Below, piece by piece: positions 34,501-44,300 of a DNA stretch of 64,000 bases (its first letter is position 1; the number at the start of each line of letters is the position of its first letter). The stretch is from Lumbricus rubellus (taxonomy: Eukaryota; Annelida; Clitellata; Crassiclitellata; Lumbricidae). The stretch is taken from NCBI GenBank assembly GCA_945859605.1, contig OX243815.1, positions 27,215,301 to 27,279,300 of the forward strand. Direction: 5' to 3'. Under the pieces are notes generated by a model. The model was given only the letters and a program-made list of their open reading frames with translations, searched no databases and had not been told where the DNA came from. The position numbers were made by a program, and so were the translations under genes.

Positions 34501-36991
34501 GTTGTCCTTTGTCTGGCCAAAGATGCGTCGAGACGTGGTGAAATTTTGTAAGTCCTGTGAGAAGTGTCAGCTGAAGGCACGAAGTTTGGTGATGGATCGA
34601 GTGCCGATTACACCAATTCCAAGGGAAGATGTGCCATTCCGACGGATGACTATGGACGTGGTAGGCCCAATAGAACCGAAGTCAGCAGCTGGGCATAAGT
34701 ATTGCTTGTGCATAGTGGATTCATGTACAAGATGGCCGACAATCTTTTTGCTGAAGTCATTGACTGCTAAGGCTGTGTGCGAAGCTTTGATGAAGCTATT
34801 CATTGACGTGGGGGTGCCGTCTGTGATCACCAGCGACAGAGGCACAAATTTTACAGCCAGTCTCACAAGAGAATTTTTGAAATTGATGGGATGCTGTCCA
34901 CGATTCGATTCACCAGGGCATCCTGAGGCAGCTGGATTAGTTGAGAGATGGAATCAGACGTTCAAGAAGATGGTGCATCATGTCATTGTGGAAAATCCAA
35001 GACAGTGGCATAAAATCATTCCGTTTACCGTATGGGCATTGAGAGAAGTTCCCAACGCAACGACAGGAGTGGCACCATATCTGCTGGTGTATGGAAAAAT
35101 GCCAAGAGGACCATTAACTATCTTAAAGGAAAGCTGGACCAAAGAAATAAATCTACCGCCAAACATTGGAGTACAACCAGCAAAGTACCTGAAGAACTTA
35201 AGAGCAGACATGGAGAAAGCTTTGATATTTGCTGAGAATTGTGCAGAGGAAAAGCAAAAACAATACGCCAGTCAATACAACAAGAGGGCCAAGGATAAAG
35301 AATTCGAACCAGGAGAAAACGTCATCGTCCTGTATCCAACGTCAACCAATAAATTGATCTCACGATGGCATGGTCCATGTACAGTGCTACAAAGAAGATC
35401 CAAGTATTCGTATCTGGTGGACATGAATGAAAACGGCCGACGAATCGTCCATGCCAACAAAATGAGGAAGTTCATCGCAAGAACATTATCGTGTGGTCTC
35501 ATCGTGGAAGAGGACGACGAATTCGGATCAGTGGTAGAGCTACCATTGAAAGAAGACCATGCAGAGACGACACAGAAATCGCTGCAATTGGACTATGAAC
35601 AGATCGGACATCTTACGAGCGAGCAACAGAAACAGCTACTGGATGTACTGAACCGATATGCAGACAGATTTTCGGACAAACCTGGATTATGTACATTGGT
35701 AGAACACGAAGTGGTGCTGAGACCAGACTTTCGAGAGAAGGAGTTCACGGCTTATCGAATACCGTTGATATACCGCGCAGAAGTGGACAAACAAATACAA
35801 GAGATGCTGAAAGCAAACATCATTCAGCCGTCGTCGAGCAGAATGGCAAGTCCGCTGGTCATCGTCAAGAAGAAGGACGGATCCTTGAGACTCGCGTGCG
35901 ACTACAGGTACGTGAATTCATATACTGAAAATTGTCGATACCCCATGCCGATCGTCAACGATGTGCTGAGCAAAGTCGGGAAATCCAAGTTTATTTCCGT
36001 CTTGGACTGTCGCAGTGCTTACTGGACTTGTCCGGTGAAGAAATCCGACCAATGGAAAACCGCATTCGTTACCCATAGTGGACTGTACGAATTTACACGT
36101 GTTCCTTTTGGAATGATTAACTCTGGACGGACTTTTGTAAAAGCAATAAACATGATTTTGCAACCGATTAATGCATTTACTGAACCCTATGTTGATGACA
36201 TTGCAGTCCATTCTGATGATTGGAACATTCATTTGAAACATTTAGAATTGTTTTTGAAACAAATAAGACTGCATAATGTAACTTTGAACTTGAAGAAATG
36301 TGTGTTTGGTAAGAGTGAGGTGAAATTCATCGGTCACCTCATTGGTTCAGGGAAGAAGATGATGAATCCAGATAGGATTGACAGTTTGATTAATTTAAAA
36401 AACCCTGAAACGAAGAAGCAAGTGAAGCAAATGTTAGGATTCTTTGGTTTCTACAGACAATTTATTTGTAATTTTGCTGAGATTGCTAAACCATTGACAG
36501 ATTTAACTAGCAAGCAGACACCTGAGAACATTATTTGGACTGAGGACCACCAGAAATCTTTTGATTCTCTTAAAGAAATTGTTTTATCGAATGTTATTCT
36601 GTACATGTTCGAGGTTGGCAAACCATTTAATTTGTACTGTGATAGCAGTGATTTTGCTGTGGGGGCTGTGCTGTCACAAGTGGACGATGAGGGGATAGAA
36701 CGTCCCGTTTCATTTATCAGCCAGAAGCTGACAGATACCCAGAGGAGATGGGCGACGATTGAGAAGGAAGCCTATGCAATCATATGGGCTTTAAACAAAT
36801 TGAAAGAAATCATTATTGGTTCCAAGATTAATGTGTTCACTGATCATAATCCTTTAGTTTATTTGACTGAGTCAATGTCGAAGTCTGCTAAGTTAGTCAG
36901 ATGGTCTTTATCATTGCAAAATTTTGACATTCTGTTGAACTATAAGAAAGGAAAGTTGAATGTAGTAGCAGACTGCTTATCGAGATTGTAG
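31514..36991 (+). CDS. Gag-Pol polyprotein (gag, CCHC, protease, integrase, RT, RNase H)
   Basis: A single 1825-residue ORF encodes particle protein and all replication enzymes of the LTR element. Residues about 75-320 are a K/E/Q/R-rich coiled coil. The gag core follows, then a CX2CX4HX4C zinc knuckle at 592-605. The aspartic protease has DSG at 713-715 (LIDSGTEIPVI). An acidic spacer at about 840-910 precedes integrase: HHCC finger (H978, cysteines 1012-1018) and a DD35E core (D1048, D1108, E1144). Reverse transcriptase comes after integrase, with YVDD at 1559-1562, then RNase H (D1710, E1752, TDHNPL). Every key motif is present and no frameshift or stop separates gag from pol. Integrase upstream of RT is unlike standard Ty3/Gypsy elements and is the hallmark of the Gmr1 group; RT motifs (VPFGMINSG, GFYRQFI) remain Gypsy-like, not Copia-like. 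Confidence 0.95.
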   Translation: MEKLTEKKQANIKKMSTDRLIKLLIEADLDAEEVEQMSREELMRNLAEVWAKKEEEEEGAVGGVAEKPVEKPEAPMSIEALLQFMMMSRQEEKQKEEQRRQEEKERKQEEKEKEEQRRQKEKERKQEEKELRQQEIEKAERMRQQEIDMQKQQFQLQLEQMKLDRDEAERRRMELMIEYEKARKSDEEIRKQQIEDKKAREVEKEKMRLQELERAEEIRQEEFQAGKDNLEKAEREREEQMQLEQKKLAIKEAQLKEMAIEKEERRKQLELLQQKIEQEELRRIEDQDRLKKRDEDDRKSREVSEQIRLRESETMVSKIKKIGDAMKHVLPKMPYDMMEVPLYFETVENAFNSFAVEKQYWVKLLLPLMTPRARTVLNRLSFENLDKYDAVKEHLLKEFKLTAREYRSRFADAKKTAEETYTMFTARLKNLLNYYVRSRRVDKDYEKLFDLLVADKLKECLPPGPLQFVLAKEGTECLEASNVADLADIHVNNRIGVMFQDKPKFEAWDNSPKQPKWNKDSKDTGSQAKSNDAKKDDYSGKQWSQDKQQSTWDRQAYNRTPPLGRPTESNASYTPYNKWENKEQRSFIKKRCHNCNSDKHLIKHCQAPGAANLRKNFSRSAENLRVNQIQVINAPPGWEEQCNQETEVKSVMKCTPQFTILKEAIKTTSIAENCRETKSKEECQRIKKISLQHVNVEIRGTDGQPVQVEALIDSGTEIPVINEELLKGTTVEEIGRVHLQCVAGEPIPAKLVKIEVRMSGRNEGTATEDRTINIAPYLTLVCASISAELCKENPEKFLLHPEIIAELKEVPPISILQGELQANGTTRAQSRRAEVEDGEDETINESSQEDDTESEDELSIQDDERTTSENNETEEEMAACERNDSEDSGSDAELETSMRDLFTENSNDERQLEDAKKFEEQQRNDESLKSWWRIAEDQGSEFSVVNGLLYKKHQMLDQLVYQLVLPKERRIQVMELAHESVFGGHLGEEKTRERIKLSFVWPKMRRDVVKFCKSCEKCQLKARSLVMDRVPITPIPREDVPFRRMTMDVVGPIEPKSAAGHKYCLCIVDSCTRWPTIFLLKSLTAKAVCEALMKLFIDVGVPSVITSDRGTNFTASLTREFLKLMGCCPRFDSPGHPEAAGLVERWNQTFKKMVHHVIVENPRQWHKIIPFTVWALREVPNATTGVAPYLLVYGKMPRGPLTILKESWTKEINLPPNIGVQPAKYLKNLRADMEKALIFAENCAEEKQKQYASQYNKRAKDKEFEPGENVIVLYPTSTNKLISRWHGPCTVLQRRSKYSYLVDMNENGRRIVHANKMRKFIARTLSCGLIVEEDDEFGSVVELPLKEDHAETTQKSLQLDYEQIGHLTSEQQKQLLDVLNRYADRFSDKPGLCTLVEHEVVLRPDFREKEFTAYRIPLIYRAEVDKQIQEMLKANIIQPSSSRMASPLVIVKKKDGSLRLACDYRYVNSYTENCRYPMPIVNDVLSKVGKSKFISVLDCRSAYWTCPVKKSDQWKTAFVTHSGLYEFTRVPFGMINSGRTFVKAINMILQPINAFTEPYVDDIAVHSDDWNIHLKHLELFLKQIRLHNVTLNLKKCVFGKSEVKFIGHLIGSGKKMMNPDRIDSLINLKNPETKKQVKQMLGFFGFYRQFICNFAEIAKPLTDLTSKQTPENIIWTEDHQKSFDSLKEIVLSNVILYMFEVGKPFNLYCDSSDFAVGAVLSQVDDEGIERPVSFISQKLTDTQRRWATIEKEAYAIIWALNKLKEIIIGSKINVFTDHNPLVYLTESMSKSAKLVRWSLSLQNFDILLNYKKGKLNVVADCLSRL

Positions 36992-37108
36992 TATAAGGTA
37001 TTTTGTGATTGCATTTAGTATAAGAATTGTTTGTATTTAGTTTAAGCATTATACGTTCGCTAATTTTTAAGATTAATTAGCTCTCTTCAAAAGAAAGGAA
37101 GGAGGTAA

Positions 37109-37628
37109 TGTCAGCTAATTTAATCAGTGCACGCCGATTGTCGTACAGCGACGTAAGTAGGCCAGGTGCAAATTGCCGCGCGGCGTCTGCACAGGTGATT
37201 GTCTGGACAGCACGTGACGTCCAGACGAGCGTACGTTAATTGTACAAGAAGGGAGTGGAAGTGAAGAAGGAGAGTTGCGTGTTGAGAGCCGTTGAGATAG
37301 GCTGTAAGAGTTGTTGTTGAGTTGCGATAGAGTAGACTGATGAAGATAGTAGTCGTGTAGTTGTTATGATAACGCAAGTGTAGTCATTGTTGTGTTGTTG
37401 CTGATCGTTTTACTTTATATCGGATTTTGGAGTATAATAAGAAGAGTTAAACACGTCGTCGTTGTTGGTTAACAAAACAGTGAAAGACTGTAGATTCTTT
37501 AACCTAGCCATTTAGCTAATGAAACAGTTATCTAGGGATAGGCCTACGCTACCACGAACTTATACGAAGAAGCTTCCGAAGAGACTGAAGGTCACACGTA
37601 GAGAAGAAGAGGGAAAAGACTTGTGACA
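37109..37628 (+). repeat. 3' LTR of the Gmr1-like element
   Basis: A 520-bp copy of the left LTR, preceded by a purine-rich tract (AAAAGAAAGGAAGGAGG). It ends TGACA and is followed by the CAATT target duplicate. No difference from the 5' LTR was noticed on reading both. Confidence 0.95.
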
Positions 37629-37862
37629 CAATTAGATAGACAATTAGACAGAGACAGAGACAGAAAGACATAAAGAGATTTAAAAAAAACACACAGACAG
37701 AGAGAGACAGAAACAAAGAGACAAAGAGAAACACCTAGAGACAGAGAGAGAGCCAGAGAGTGACCAGAGAGAGACAGCGAGGAACAGAGATAGATACAGA
37801 GAGAGGCAGAGGGACTCAGAGACACAGACACAGGCAGAGACAAAGACAAAGGCAGAGAGCAT
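37629..37862. repeat. GAGACA tract, right of the LTR element
   Basis: Continuation of the tract at 30470-30632 after the insertion; ends 60 bp from the netrin exon 1 donor. Confidence 0.9.
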
Positions 37863-37923
37863 GAGGAGGAGAGGAAGAACTAGCAGAGGGAGGGAGAAAG
37901 TGGATGTCTCAGTCTTGTCTCAC

Positions 37924-39112
37924 CTATGCATTCGTTTGCCTCTGTGGCCGTTGCCCGAGCCCACGGTCGGTCGTAGTGAAACGGTTTGCATCGCTCGCAG
38001 TCCGTTCCTGCCGTGCTGTGTTTACAATCGCACAGTTGTCTCCCGTGAACATCAACGATGCAACGGTGCGCATGTCCGTTGCACTTGCACCTCCCTCCCA
38101 CCGCCAGGTCAGACATCGAGTAGTACCGGTAATCGAGGGGCTCATTCGCCGACGCCGACGCCGCCGCTGCCCCGGGGTCCGCCTTCGTCTTCTTCGACCT
38201 CGGTCCAGACGACATGAAGACAATACGGATGTCGGTAGCCGTCACCCAGTCCTGCAGGACGGGACTGACGTCGAAGTCAGAGGCCGACGGTCGACCCTCG
38301 AGGGTGCTGAAGGCCATCCGAGTCCCGCTGCCTTTCGTAGTCGTCGTCCCCCCGGAGTCGGGCTTGACAAACTCGGAGCAGAAGGCCTCCTGCTCGTTCG
38401 ACTTGTGCGCCACTCCGCGCGCCGCCTTTCCGAAGACGCGCCTGCACTGGTTGGAGTAGAACTGGAAGGGCGTCCACGTCTTTCCGTGGTCGCTGCTCTT
38501 GAGGATCGCCACCGACTGATCGTTGGAGAGGGAACAGAACTGCAGACTGACGTACGTCACCTCGTACTTCTTGCCGAGGCTCAGCGTCAAGGTCACGTTG
38601 CGGTCGTGCAGGACGGAGAGCGGCTCGGACAGCCAGCAGCTGCGATTCGAAGGGTTGTTGAGGTCGGTGAGATATCGGGCAGGGTGCTGGAGACGCGCGT
38701 CGGTCGAATCGCACAGCTCGACCGGACACCCGCTGATGGTTCGCTTCCCCGTCCGATCGAAGGTACCGAACTGTTGCTGGTGGGGATCGGTGAGATCGCA
38801 GGGGAGCCGCGAAGGGGGGTCCCCGCACGTGCTGCTGGCGAGGACGGGGCGACCGAAGGCGGCGTTGACGAAGGGAGGGATGCAGCGACGGGGCTTCTCG
38901 AATTCGTCCATGCAGGGATCGCCAAGCGGGGACTGTTGGCCCCCGGACAGGAACATGTTGGACAGGGACTGGGAGTCGGCGGATGGTGCAGCCATCGGTG
39001 AGCGACGGGTTGCTTTCTGGGTTGCTCGCTGGTCGATGAAGATGACGAGGAGGAGAAGGATGGGCAGTAGCAGGACGGTCGCTGATGTTGTTGTTGGACG
39101 CATCTTCAACAT
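37924..39112 (-). CDS. NTN1-like netrin: Netrin, coding exon 1 (signal peptide, laminin N-terminal domain, LE1)
   Basis: Netrins are secreted axon-guidance cues that bind DCC/neogenin and UNC5 receptors. This minus-strand exon encodes about 396 residues. The preferred start is the ATG at 39112 (MLKMRP; another ATG lies three codons on), followed by a hydrophobic signal segment at about residues 11-26. Residues about 65-340 match the laminin N-terminal domain (PPFVNAAFGRPVLASSTCG, NRSCWLSEPL, KKYEVTYVSLQFC, LYYSMSDL-type motif YRYYSMSDLAVGGRC). From residue 342 the first LE repeat begins (CKCNGHAHRC, CERCKPFHYDRPWARAT). The exon ends after ANECI plus one base at a GTGAGA donor (phase 1), which joins to the exon at 12022 to give [18 protein letters not shown], the expected netrin sequence. 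One large exon holding LN plus LE1 is also the vertebrate NTN1 arrangement. Open reading upstream of 39112 lacks another ATG. Identification as netrin is firm; assignment to a specific netrin paralogue is not. Confidence 0.95.
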
Positions 39113-40060
39113 CGTTTGCTTCGCGAAGGCATCGAAGGAAAGCCGACACACGGACGGACGGACGGACGCACGAACGGACGATCGGACGAATTAGAGACGA
39201 CTATCGGTATAGGTTGGGTATGTAGTAGACTGTGTCTTAGGTCGTTGTTGAGTATCCAAAATCGCTTGTTGCCTCCTAATCCAACATCACGTGCTGCTTG
39301 ATCACGCTTCCAATTCACTCGCGTTCAGTCAAAAACCGACAACTGCAGTGTCTGGTTGTGGGATTAATATCTACGCAAAAGAAACACTGCAGCAGCTACT
39401 ACGCTGTACGCTATAATACATGTCTAGTCGTTTGAAGAAATCCTCGTTTCCGTGTGGCAGCTGATACACCATCGAACGACCACGACGACGAAGTCATTTG
39501 GTTTCTTCCGTGAAAAAAACTACCGATGTGCAAGAAGCATAAAATCCGAATGAAGCCCCCTTAGGAGGTTGATTGTGGTCGGTGGCCAGCCACACCAGCG
39601 GACGAACGGACGGAAGGAAGGACTAGGACTACTCGGTAATCGACGACTGTGCTAGACTACATAGGTGTTAATTCGCATCTAGACAGCAGCTGTTGGAGGA
39701 GTTACTCGGCGGCGGAGGCAGCAGAGGCGGAGGCGGTGGCGGAGGAGGCGCGGTAGTAGACCGTCTGCTCTCTCTTCAGGCCAGGCCATCGAAAACCTTC
39801 GAAAGCTATACAATCTTCCTCGCACGTTATACGTCAAACGTCGCCGCCCGCCGCCCGTCTAACTAACTATCGCCGGGGCTCCTAACACCACCACATTCCG
39901 CCGCCGCCACCGCCGCCGCGCGCCGCCGCCACCGCCGCCGCGCGCCGCCACCGCTGATGGTATTGAGCGTCCGCCACCGCCGCTGCTAGCAGGCCGATGA
40001 GAAGGAAGGGGCGGTGGGACGGACGGACGGACGGGGGTGGGTCGGTTGGGGGGGTGTCGG
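39113..40060 (-). promoter_or_regulatory. CpG-rich likely 5' UTR and promoter region of netrin
   Basis: Upstream of the netrin ATG the sequence becomes very GC- and CpG-rich, in contrast to the AT-rich surroundings. It includes GGCGG runs at 39700-39760 and a compact array of CGCCGC and CGCGCCGCC units at 39897-39975. No TATA box or experimentally defined start site can be named. Location directly upstream of the first coding exon makes a promoter plus 5' UTR the simplest reading; a further upstream non-coding exon is possible. Confidence 0.45.
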
Positions 40061-40939
40061 ACTGATCATCGGTTCGTCGTTTTTGGGGCGGGCGTGGGCG
40101 GGGGTGGTTCGCAGAAGGCGAAAGTTTTTCGATCGGAAAAGTTTACACGAACTAGGAAAAGAAGGGTATCACCGACCGACCGACCGACCGACATGCAAGT
40201 TATTTCCCACGACACACAGGTCGAGGATTGCATGATCAGAATTTCTGCTTTTCTCTCTCTCTCAAGGGAAATTGTTGACCATTGTTTAGGAAGACATTGC
40301 GAAGAGATTAATTGCTTAGGCATCTGAACAGAGATTCCGTTGTGACACACGGCTACTGCTTCAGCAACAGCAGCAGCTGAAGGTTCATGAACCTACAGCT
40401 GCTGTTTTTGCTTTAATGCTTATTTTTTTCATCTGTCTTGTATAACGCTGTCTCACCCTATAGCATTCTACTATGAATATTGCATTCATACTGAAACTAA
40501 ACGAAGATAATAAAAACAATTATTGTAACAACAACAACAACAATAATAATAATTATTATTATTATTAATATATGTCAGTAATGACCTTCTAATGCAATTC
40601 GTAGCAGGAATCTGGTGTGGAATTCATTAGCATCTTTTCGCCGCTTGAAGACCTTTCTCTTTTCATGTGGGTGACACGTTGAGAGTACTTCTGAACAGCT
40701 CTGCAGTGGGAAGCGCTTTACAAGACTTAGTGTTAGGCACCTCGGTCGGTCTTTTTATATTAGGCCTATATTCTCATTTCCTTAAAACCTTCCTGCTACA
40801 GTTTTTTAAGCCAACACTGACTTGGTGGCGGAGACAAAGTCGTCAATTAAGCCTCACATGCTCAGTGTTACTCTTCCAGAATGCTACAACTGACAACTCT
40901 TTATCAGCCTGAGACCTGGGTACTAAGTCGAATCCACTT

Positions 40940-41310
40940 CTTTCATGATTTTTGGCGCTTGGGGGGACTTTTACAGCACCGCCAAAAATCGCGAGTACTG
41001 GAGTACTGGAGTGAATACCCAATGGTGCACACTGCTTTTGGGGGGCAGCTCGGAAATTTTCTGGCCGCGCAGTCTGCCTAAAATGCATTCGAGAATGCTG
41101 CAATCATGCCTGATTCCAATGCTACATGTTTAAAATTTGAACGATGGATGGTTTTGAGTAATTTTGGGATCTTGGGGTGACTTTCAGAACGTCGCCAGAA
41201 AATCGTGCGTATGGGGCTGGATAGCAAAGAGCACATTGTTTTCGAGGAGCAGCTCAGAAATATTCTGGCTGCACAAAGTCTGCCTAAAATGCCATCGAGA
41301 TTGGTTTGTA
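40940..41310. repeat. Diverged tandem duplication of about 215 bp
   Basis: Two successive segments share TTGGCGCTTGGGGGGACTTT / TTGGGATCTTGGGGTGACTTT, then CGCCA-AAAATCG, GGAGCAGCTC/GGGGCAGCTC-GGAAAT, TTCTGGC and AGTCTGCCTAAAATGC. First unit about 40947-41083, second about 41160-41300. No protein family recognised. Confidence 0.6.
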
Positions 41311-41439
41311 CGGATGGTGGTTCCATCTGTCGAATTCATCAACACTACCGGTTAACGCTGACTATATCCATAATTATATTCTGCAAAAAGATGAGGCCAG
41401 CGACGAAGAAGAGCGTGCGACAGAACGAGTCATCTCTCT

Positions 41440-41520
41440 GGCAAGTGAATAAGTGAATAAGTGAATAAGTGATTAAGTGAATAAGTGAATAAGTAAATAA
41501 GTGAATAACTGAAGAAGTGA
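41440..41520. repeat. AAGTGAAT octamer repeat
   Basis: About eight imperfect AAGTGAAT units, followed by purine-rich GAGTGA sequence to about 41890. Intergenic between netrin and guanylate cyclase. Confidence 0.85.
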
Positions 41521-42310
41521 CTAGGCCTACTTGTGTAAGTGAAAAGATGAGTGAGTGACAGAGTAAGGAAGTGAGGGAAGGAAAGGGTGAGTGAAAGAAA
41601 GTGGTAGGAGTCAGAACTTTAATGAATGAATGGAATATTGAACGAGGGAATGAGTGAGTGAAGAGGGGGAGTATAGAAGAGCGAATGATTGAAAGAGTGG
41701 GTGAGTGAGCGAGTTAAGTTATGATTCATGGGTAAGAGATGGAGGAGGAAGGGAGGAAGGAAAGGGGACGAGGGAGAGAGAGAGAGGAAAGGAATGGGTT
41801 TTGAATAAACGGGATGGTAAGAGTGGATGGATTGATGTCTAAAATAGATGAGTTGTTGGAGGAGGCGGTTGATGGGTAGTGAATGGGTTGATGAGCGAAG
41901 TAGGCTGAAGTTCAATTCGGTGACCCTTTGCAGTCTGAGGTAAACAATAAATTGTATGATCAACTGCGATTAATTACTGTTTCACAATTGCAGACTAGTA
42001 TACAGGCGGGCCTGCTAGTATAAAATTATTATAACAGTCAGGCCTGGACACGGTTTATGGATGAATTAGTTGAGTTATTGAGTTGGGCTATCAATTGTAT
42101 TTAGGCCAACTTCTTTGTTACCCTGTCATCCCAAATAACCCATCGGTTAACTCAGACATTCACAACCTGCAGTCAATAGATACGTGACTGATCTCTTTCT
42201 TGCCTCTAAACACGTTCGTGCTCCATTATCCAACTTCCGTATCCAGCCATCAAATCCATCTGCTGCATACACGCTCTGTTTCCCTCGACCTCTATTTCTT
42301 CACGCCTCGT

Positions 42311-42313
<3 letters not shown>

Positions 42314-42390
<77 letters not shown>

Positions 42391-42392
42391 TG

Positions 42393-42456
<64 letters not shown>
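42314..42456. repeat. CT dinucleotide repeat upstream of guanylate cyclase
   Basis: About 140 bp of CT with a few TG interruptions, 0.9 kb upstream of the guanylate cyclase ATG. GAGA-type repeats can bind GAGA factor in insects; any role here is unknown. Confidence 0.95.
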
Positions 42457-42459
<3 letters not shown>

Positions 42460-43349
42460 ACTGATAAATTACCCCGCATTATCTGTCCACCGTCTAAATC
42501 TCTGCTCGTCCATCTGTTGAGTAAGTTTTTTACATTCCTAGAAATCGCGACAAAAACTCCCCGAATTGGCCTTGTTTTGCGGCGACGAAATTAGCAATGC
42601 ATGCGTAGTGGACACGTCCGTTGCCGCCGCCTTAGGCACTTCATCCTTTCCAGTCTATCCGATCGAAGGCTATTTTTAGCGACGCTTCATACATCGCAGC
42701 GCATTGTCCGAGAGAAGAAGGCAGCATGCAGCGACGTTGTTAGCAAAACATTTTAGCGGCGGTGGCGATCGCGATAAATGACTCAACCTGTGGATCAGTG
42801 CTGCAGCCATGGATTCCATTCCGTCTCTTGAATCTTATCGCAAGCTGGAAAGACATTTTGGACGACTGTTATTCGGTAGTCGCCGCTCAGTTCCTGGTTT
42901 AAGTTACCTGCTCGTTGTGTGTAGACGTAGAAGTATCTGGTTTCAAGTAATTATATAGGCTACTGAGTGGATTTTCAGACTTTATCGGATTGGAAGACAG
43001 TTGATCTGAACGACCAGCTGTCATATTTTCTACGACGTTGGTCGTTAACTAGGTTTTGTCGTAGGCTACAATGTGGTTGTTCGAGTAAACTCAGTAAAGG
43101 CTACAGGAGCAGTACAAGTTTAGGCATTAGGATCTAACCTTAAAGGCTTAAACGAACTCGAGTTTGCGCGTAAGATCAAGAGCAAATTGGAGATAGATGA
43201 TTTACTAAAAGGTCGTCACATAACAAAAGACATCCACGACTGTTTTCGTGAGATCTTAATATTTACTTTTCATGGTATAATAATCTATACAGCTCAGCGC
43301 ATTATTTATTGACTCTGAAGTCCGAAGGGTAATTAATCAAGATATCAAG

Positions 43350-43823
43350 ATGGCGACCATAGGCTGCAGACAGGAACAGTGTGACCGCGTTTCCTCCGTA
43401 ATTAGATCGTCTGTCCCTCTCGGCTTTCTTCGGCACCCATCGTTCTTCTCCGGTGGCCTGGCCGCTCTACTCCTTCTCCTCCTGATGGACAGTTACAACA
43501 CCCGAACATCGGCAGACGACATAAATCTGACCGTTGGCTATCTGACCACTGACCAGGCGATCTGCTATCCGCAGATGGCCCAGGCTCGAATCATCTCCGG
43601 TGCAATGACCTATGCCATCACGCGGATCAACGATGACCCGCACCTCCTCGCCGGACATCGCCTCGAGTTCGTCTGGGCCGACACGCAGTCGGACACGCTC
43701 GTCGCCATGGCGAGGATGTCGGAGCAGTGGCGCAACGGGGCCGTCGCTTTCTTCGGACCAGAGGACAAGTGCGATGTGGAGGCGAGGGTCGCAGCCGCGT
43801 GGAATCTGCCCATTATAGCCTAC
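43350..43823 (+). CDS. Receptor-type guanylate cyclase, first coding exon (signal peptide and start of ANF-receptor ligand-binding domain)
   Basis: Family members are single-pass membrane receptors that make cGMP from GTP when the extracellular domain binds a ligand. The exon starts at an ATG in strong Kozak context (aagATGGCG). A hydrophobic segment at about residues 35-47 is a likely signal peptide. From about residue 54 the sequence matches the ANF-receptor fold: NLTVGYLTTDQ, GAMTYAITRINDDPHLLAGH, FVWADTQSDTL, AVAFFGPEDKCDVEARVAAAWNLPIIAY. The open frame runs on to 43901, but homology stops at IIAY where a GTACGT donor lies (43824, phase 0). No kinase-homology or cyclase exons were found downstream, so introns are long or the gene leaves the window. 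It resembles the Gyc32E/natriuretic-receptor type; the exact subtype is not assignable from one exon. Confidence 0.82.
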
Positions 43824-44018
43824 GTACGTATATGGAACATACATGTATATTGTATAATTATGCATACATGCAGTTATATTATTATACACCGTGAGGCATA
43901 AAAAACAAAGCTACTAGAAAAATTGCTATAATTTTAACAATGTTCAAACAATGTCAATGAAATTCAGGAAAATTATAGCCAAATAGCAGTCAATGTAAAT
44001 ACATTTACAGTTTTTACT

Positions 44019-44234
44019 CTAACTGCCCGCCTTTGCTTCTACGCATGCGCGAAGTCGCTTGCGCCATTCACGCACCGCCGAGTCAATAATTCGCTGGTCA
44101 AGATCGTTCCAAGCTTGCATTAATCGCTTACGAAGATCTTCAATATCACGGACCTTTGTTTTGTATACCATGTCCTGCATGCATCCCCATATTTTATAAT
44201 CGACGGGATTCAGATCTTGGCTGTTAGGGGCCAT
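44019..44234 (-). pseudogene. Inverted duplicate of the mariner transposase C-terminus
   Basis: A minus-strand open frame of 71 codons begins MAPNSQDLNPVDYKIWGCM and ends RLRACVEAKAGS. It is the inverted copy of the plus-strand segment ending at 44757, with a few substitutions in each. It forms the coding part of the left arm and is not an independent gene. Confidence 0.8.
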
Positions 44235-44300
44235 GTTGCTGAAAAGAGAAATATTGCAGCCGACCGCCTTTTACGCACACGTCCGACGTTTAGCAAATCC

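Larger units (their letters stand above)
30633..37628 (+). mobile_element. Intact Gmr1-like Ty3/Gypsy LTR retrotransposon in netrin intron 1
   Basis: A 6996-bp element with two 520-bp LTRs that begin TGTCAG and end TGTGACA. A 5-bp target duplication CAATT flanks it (30628-30632 and 37629-37633). A primer-binding-like site (TGGTGTCGTTGCGGTGGG, 31155-31172) follows the left LTR, and a purine tract (about 37089-37105) precedes the right LTR. One uninterrupted 1825-codon ORF fuses gag and pol. By eye the LTRs are identical, and both encode the same 85-residue open frame on the minus strand, implying a recent insertion. It lies in a CAGA/GAGA-rich tract of netrin intron 1, opposite in direction to netrin. 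Domain order is protease, integrase, reverse transcriptase, RNase H, as in the Gmr1 group. Confidence 0.95.
40061..43349. other. Region between the two gene starts
   Basis: Holds the tandem duplication at 40940, the AAGTGAAT repeat and the CT tract. It should include the guanylate cyclase promoter and 5' UTR, probably within 42.6-43.35 kb, but no promoter motif is decisive. Confidence 0.4.

Noticed and set aside
37904..39001. 365-codon open frame on the plus strand opposite netrin exon 1
   Set aside because: It is a shadow of the GC-rich netrin exon; R/G/V-rich composition and no homology. The minus strand carries clear netrin motifs.
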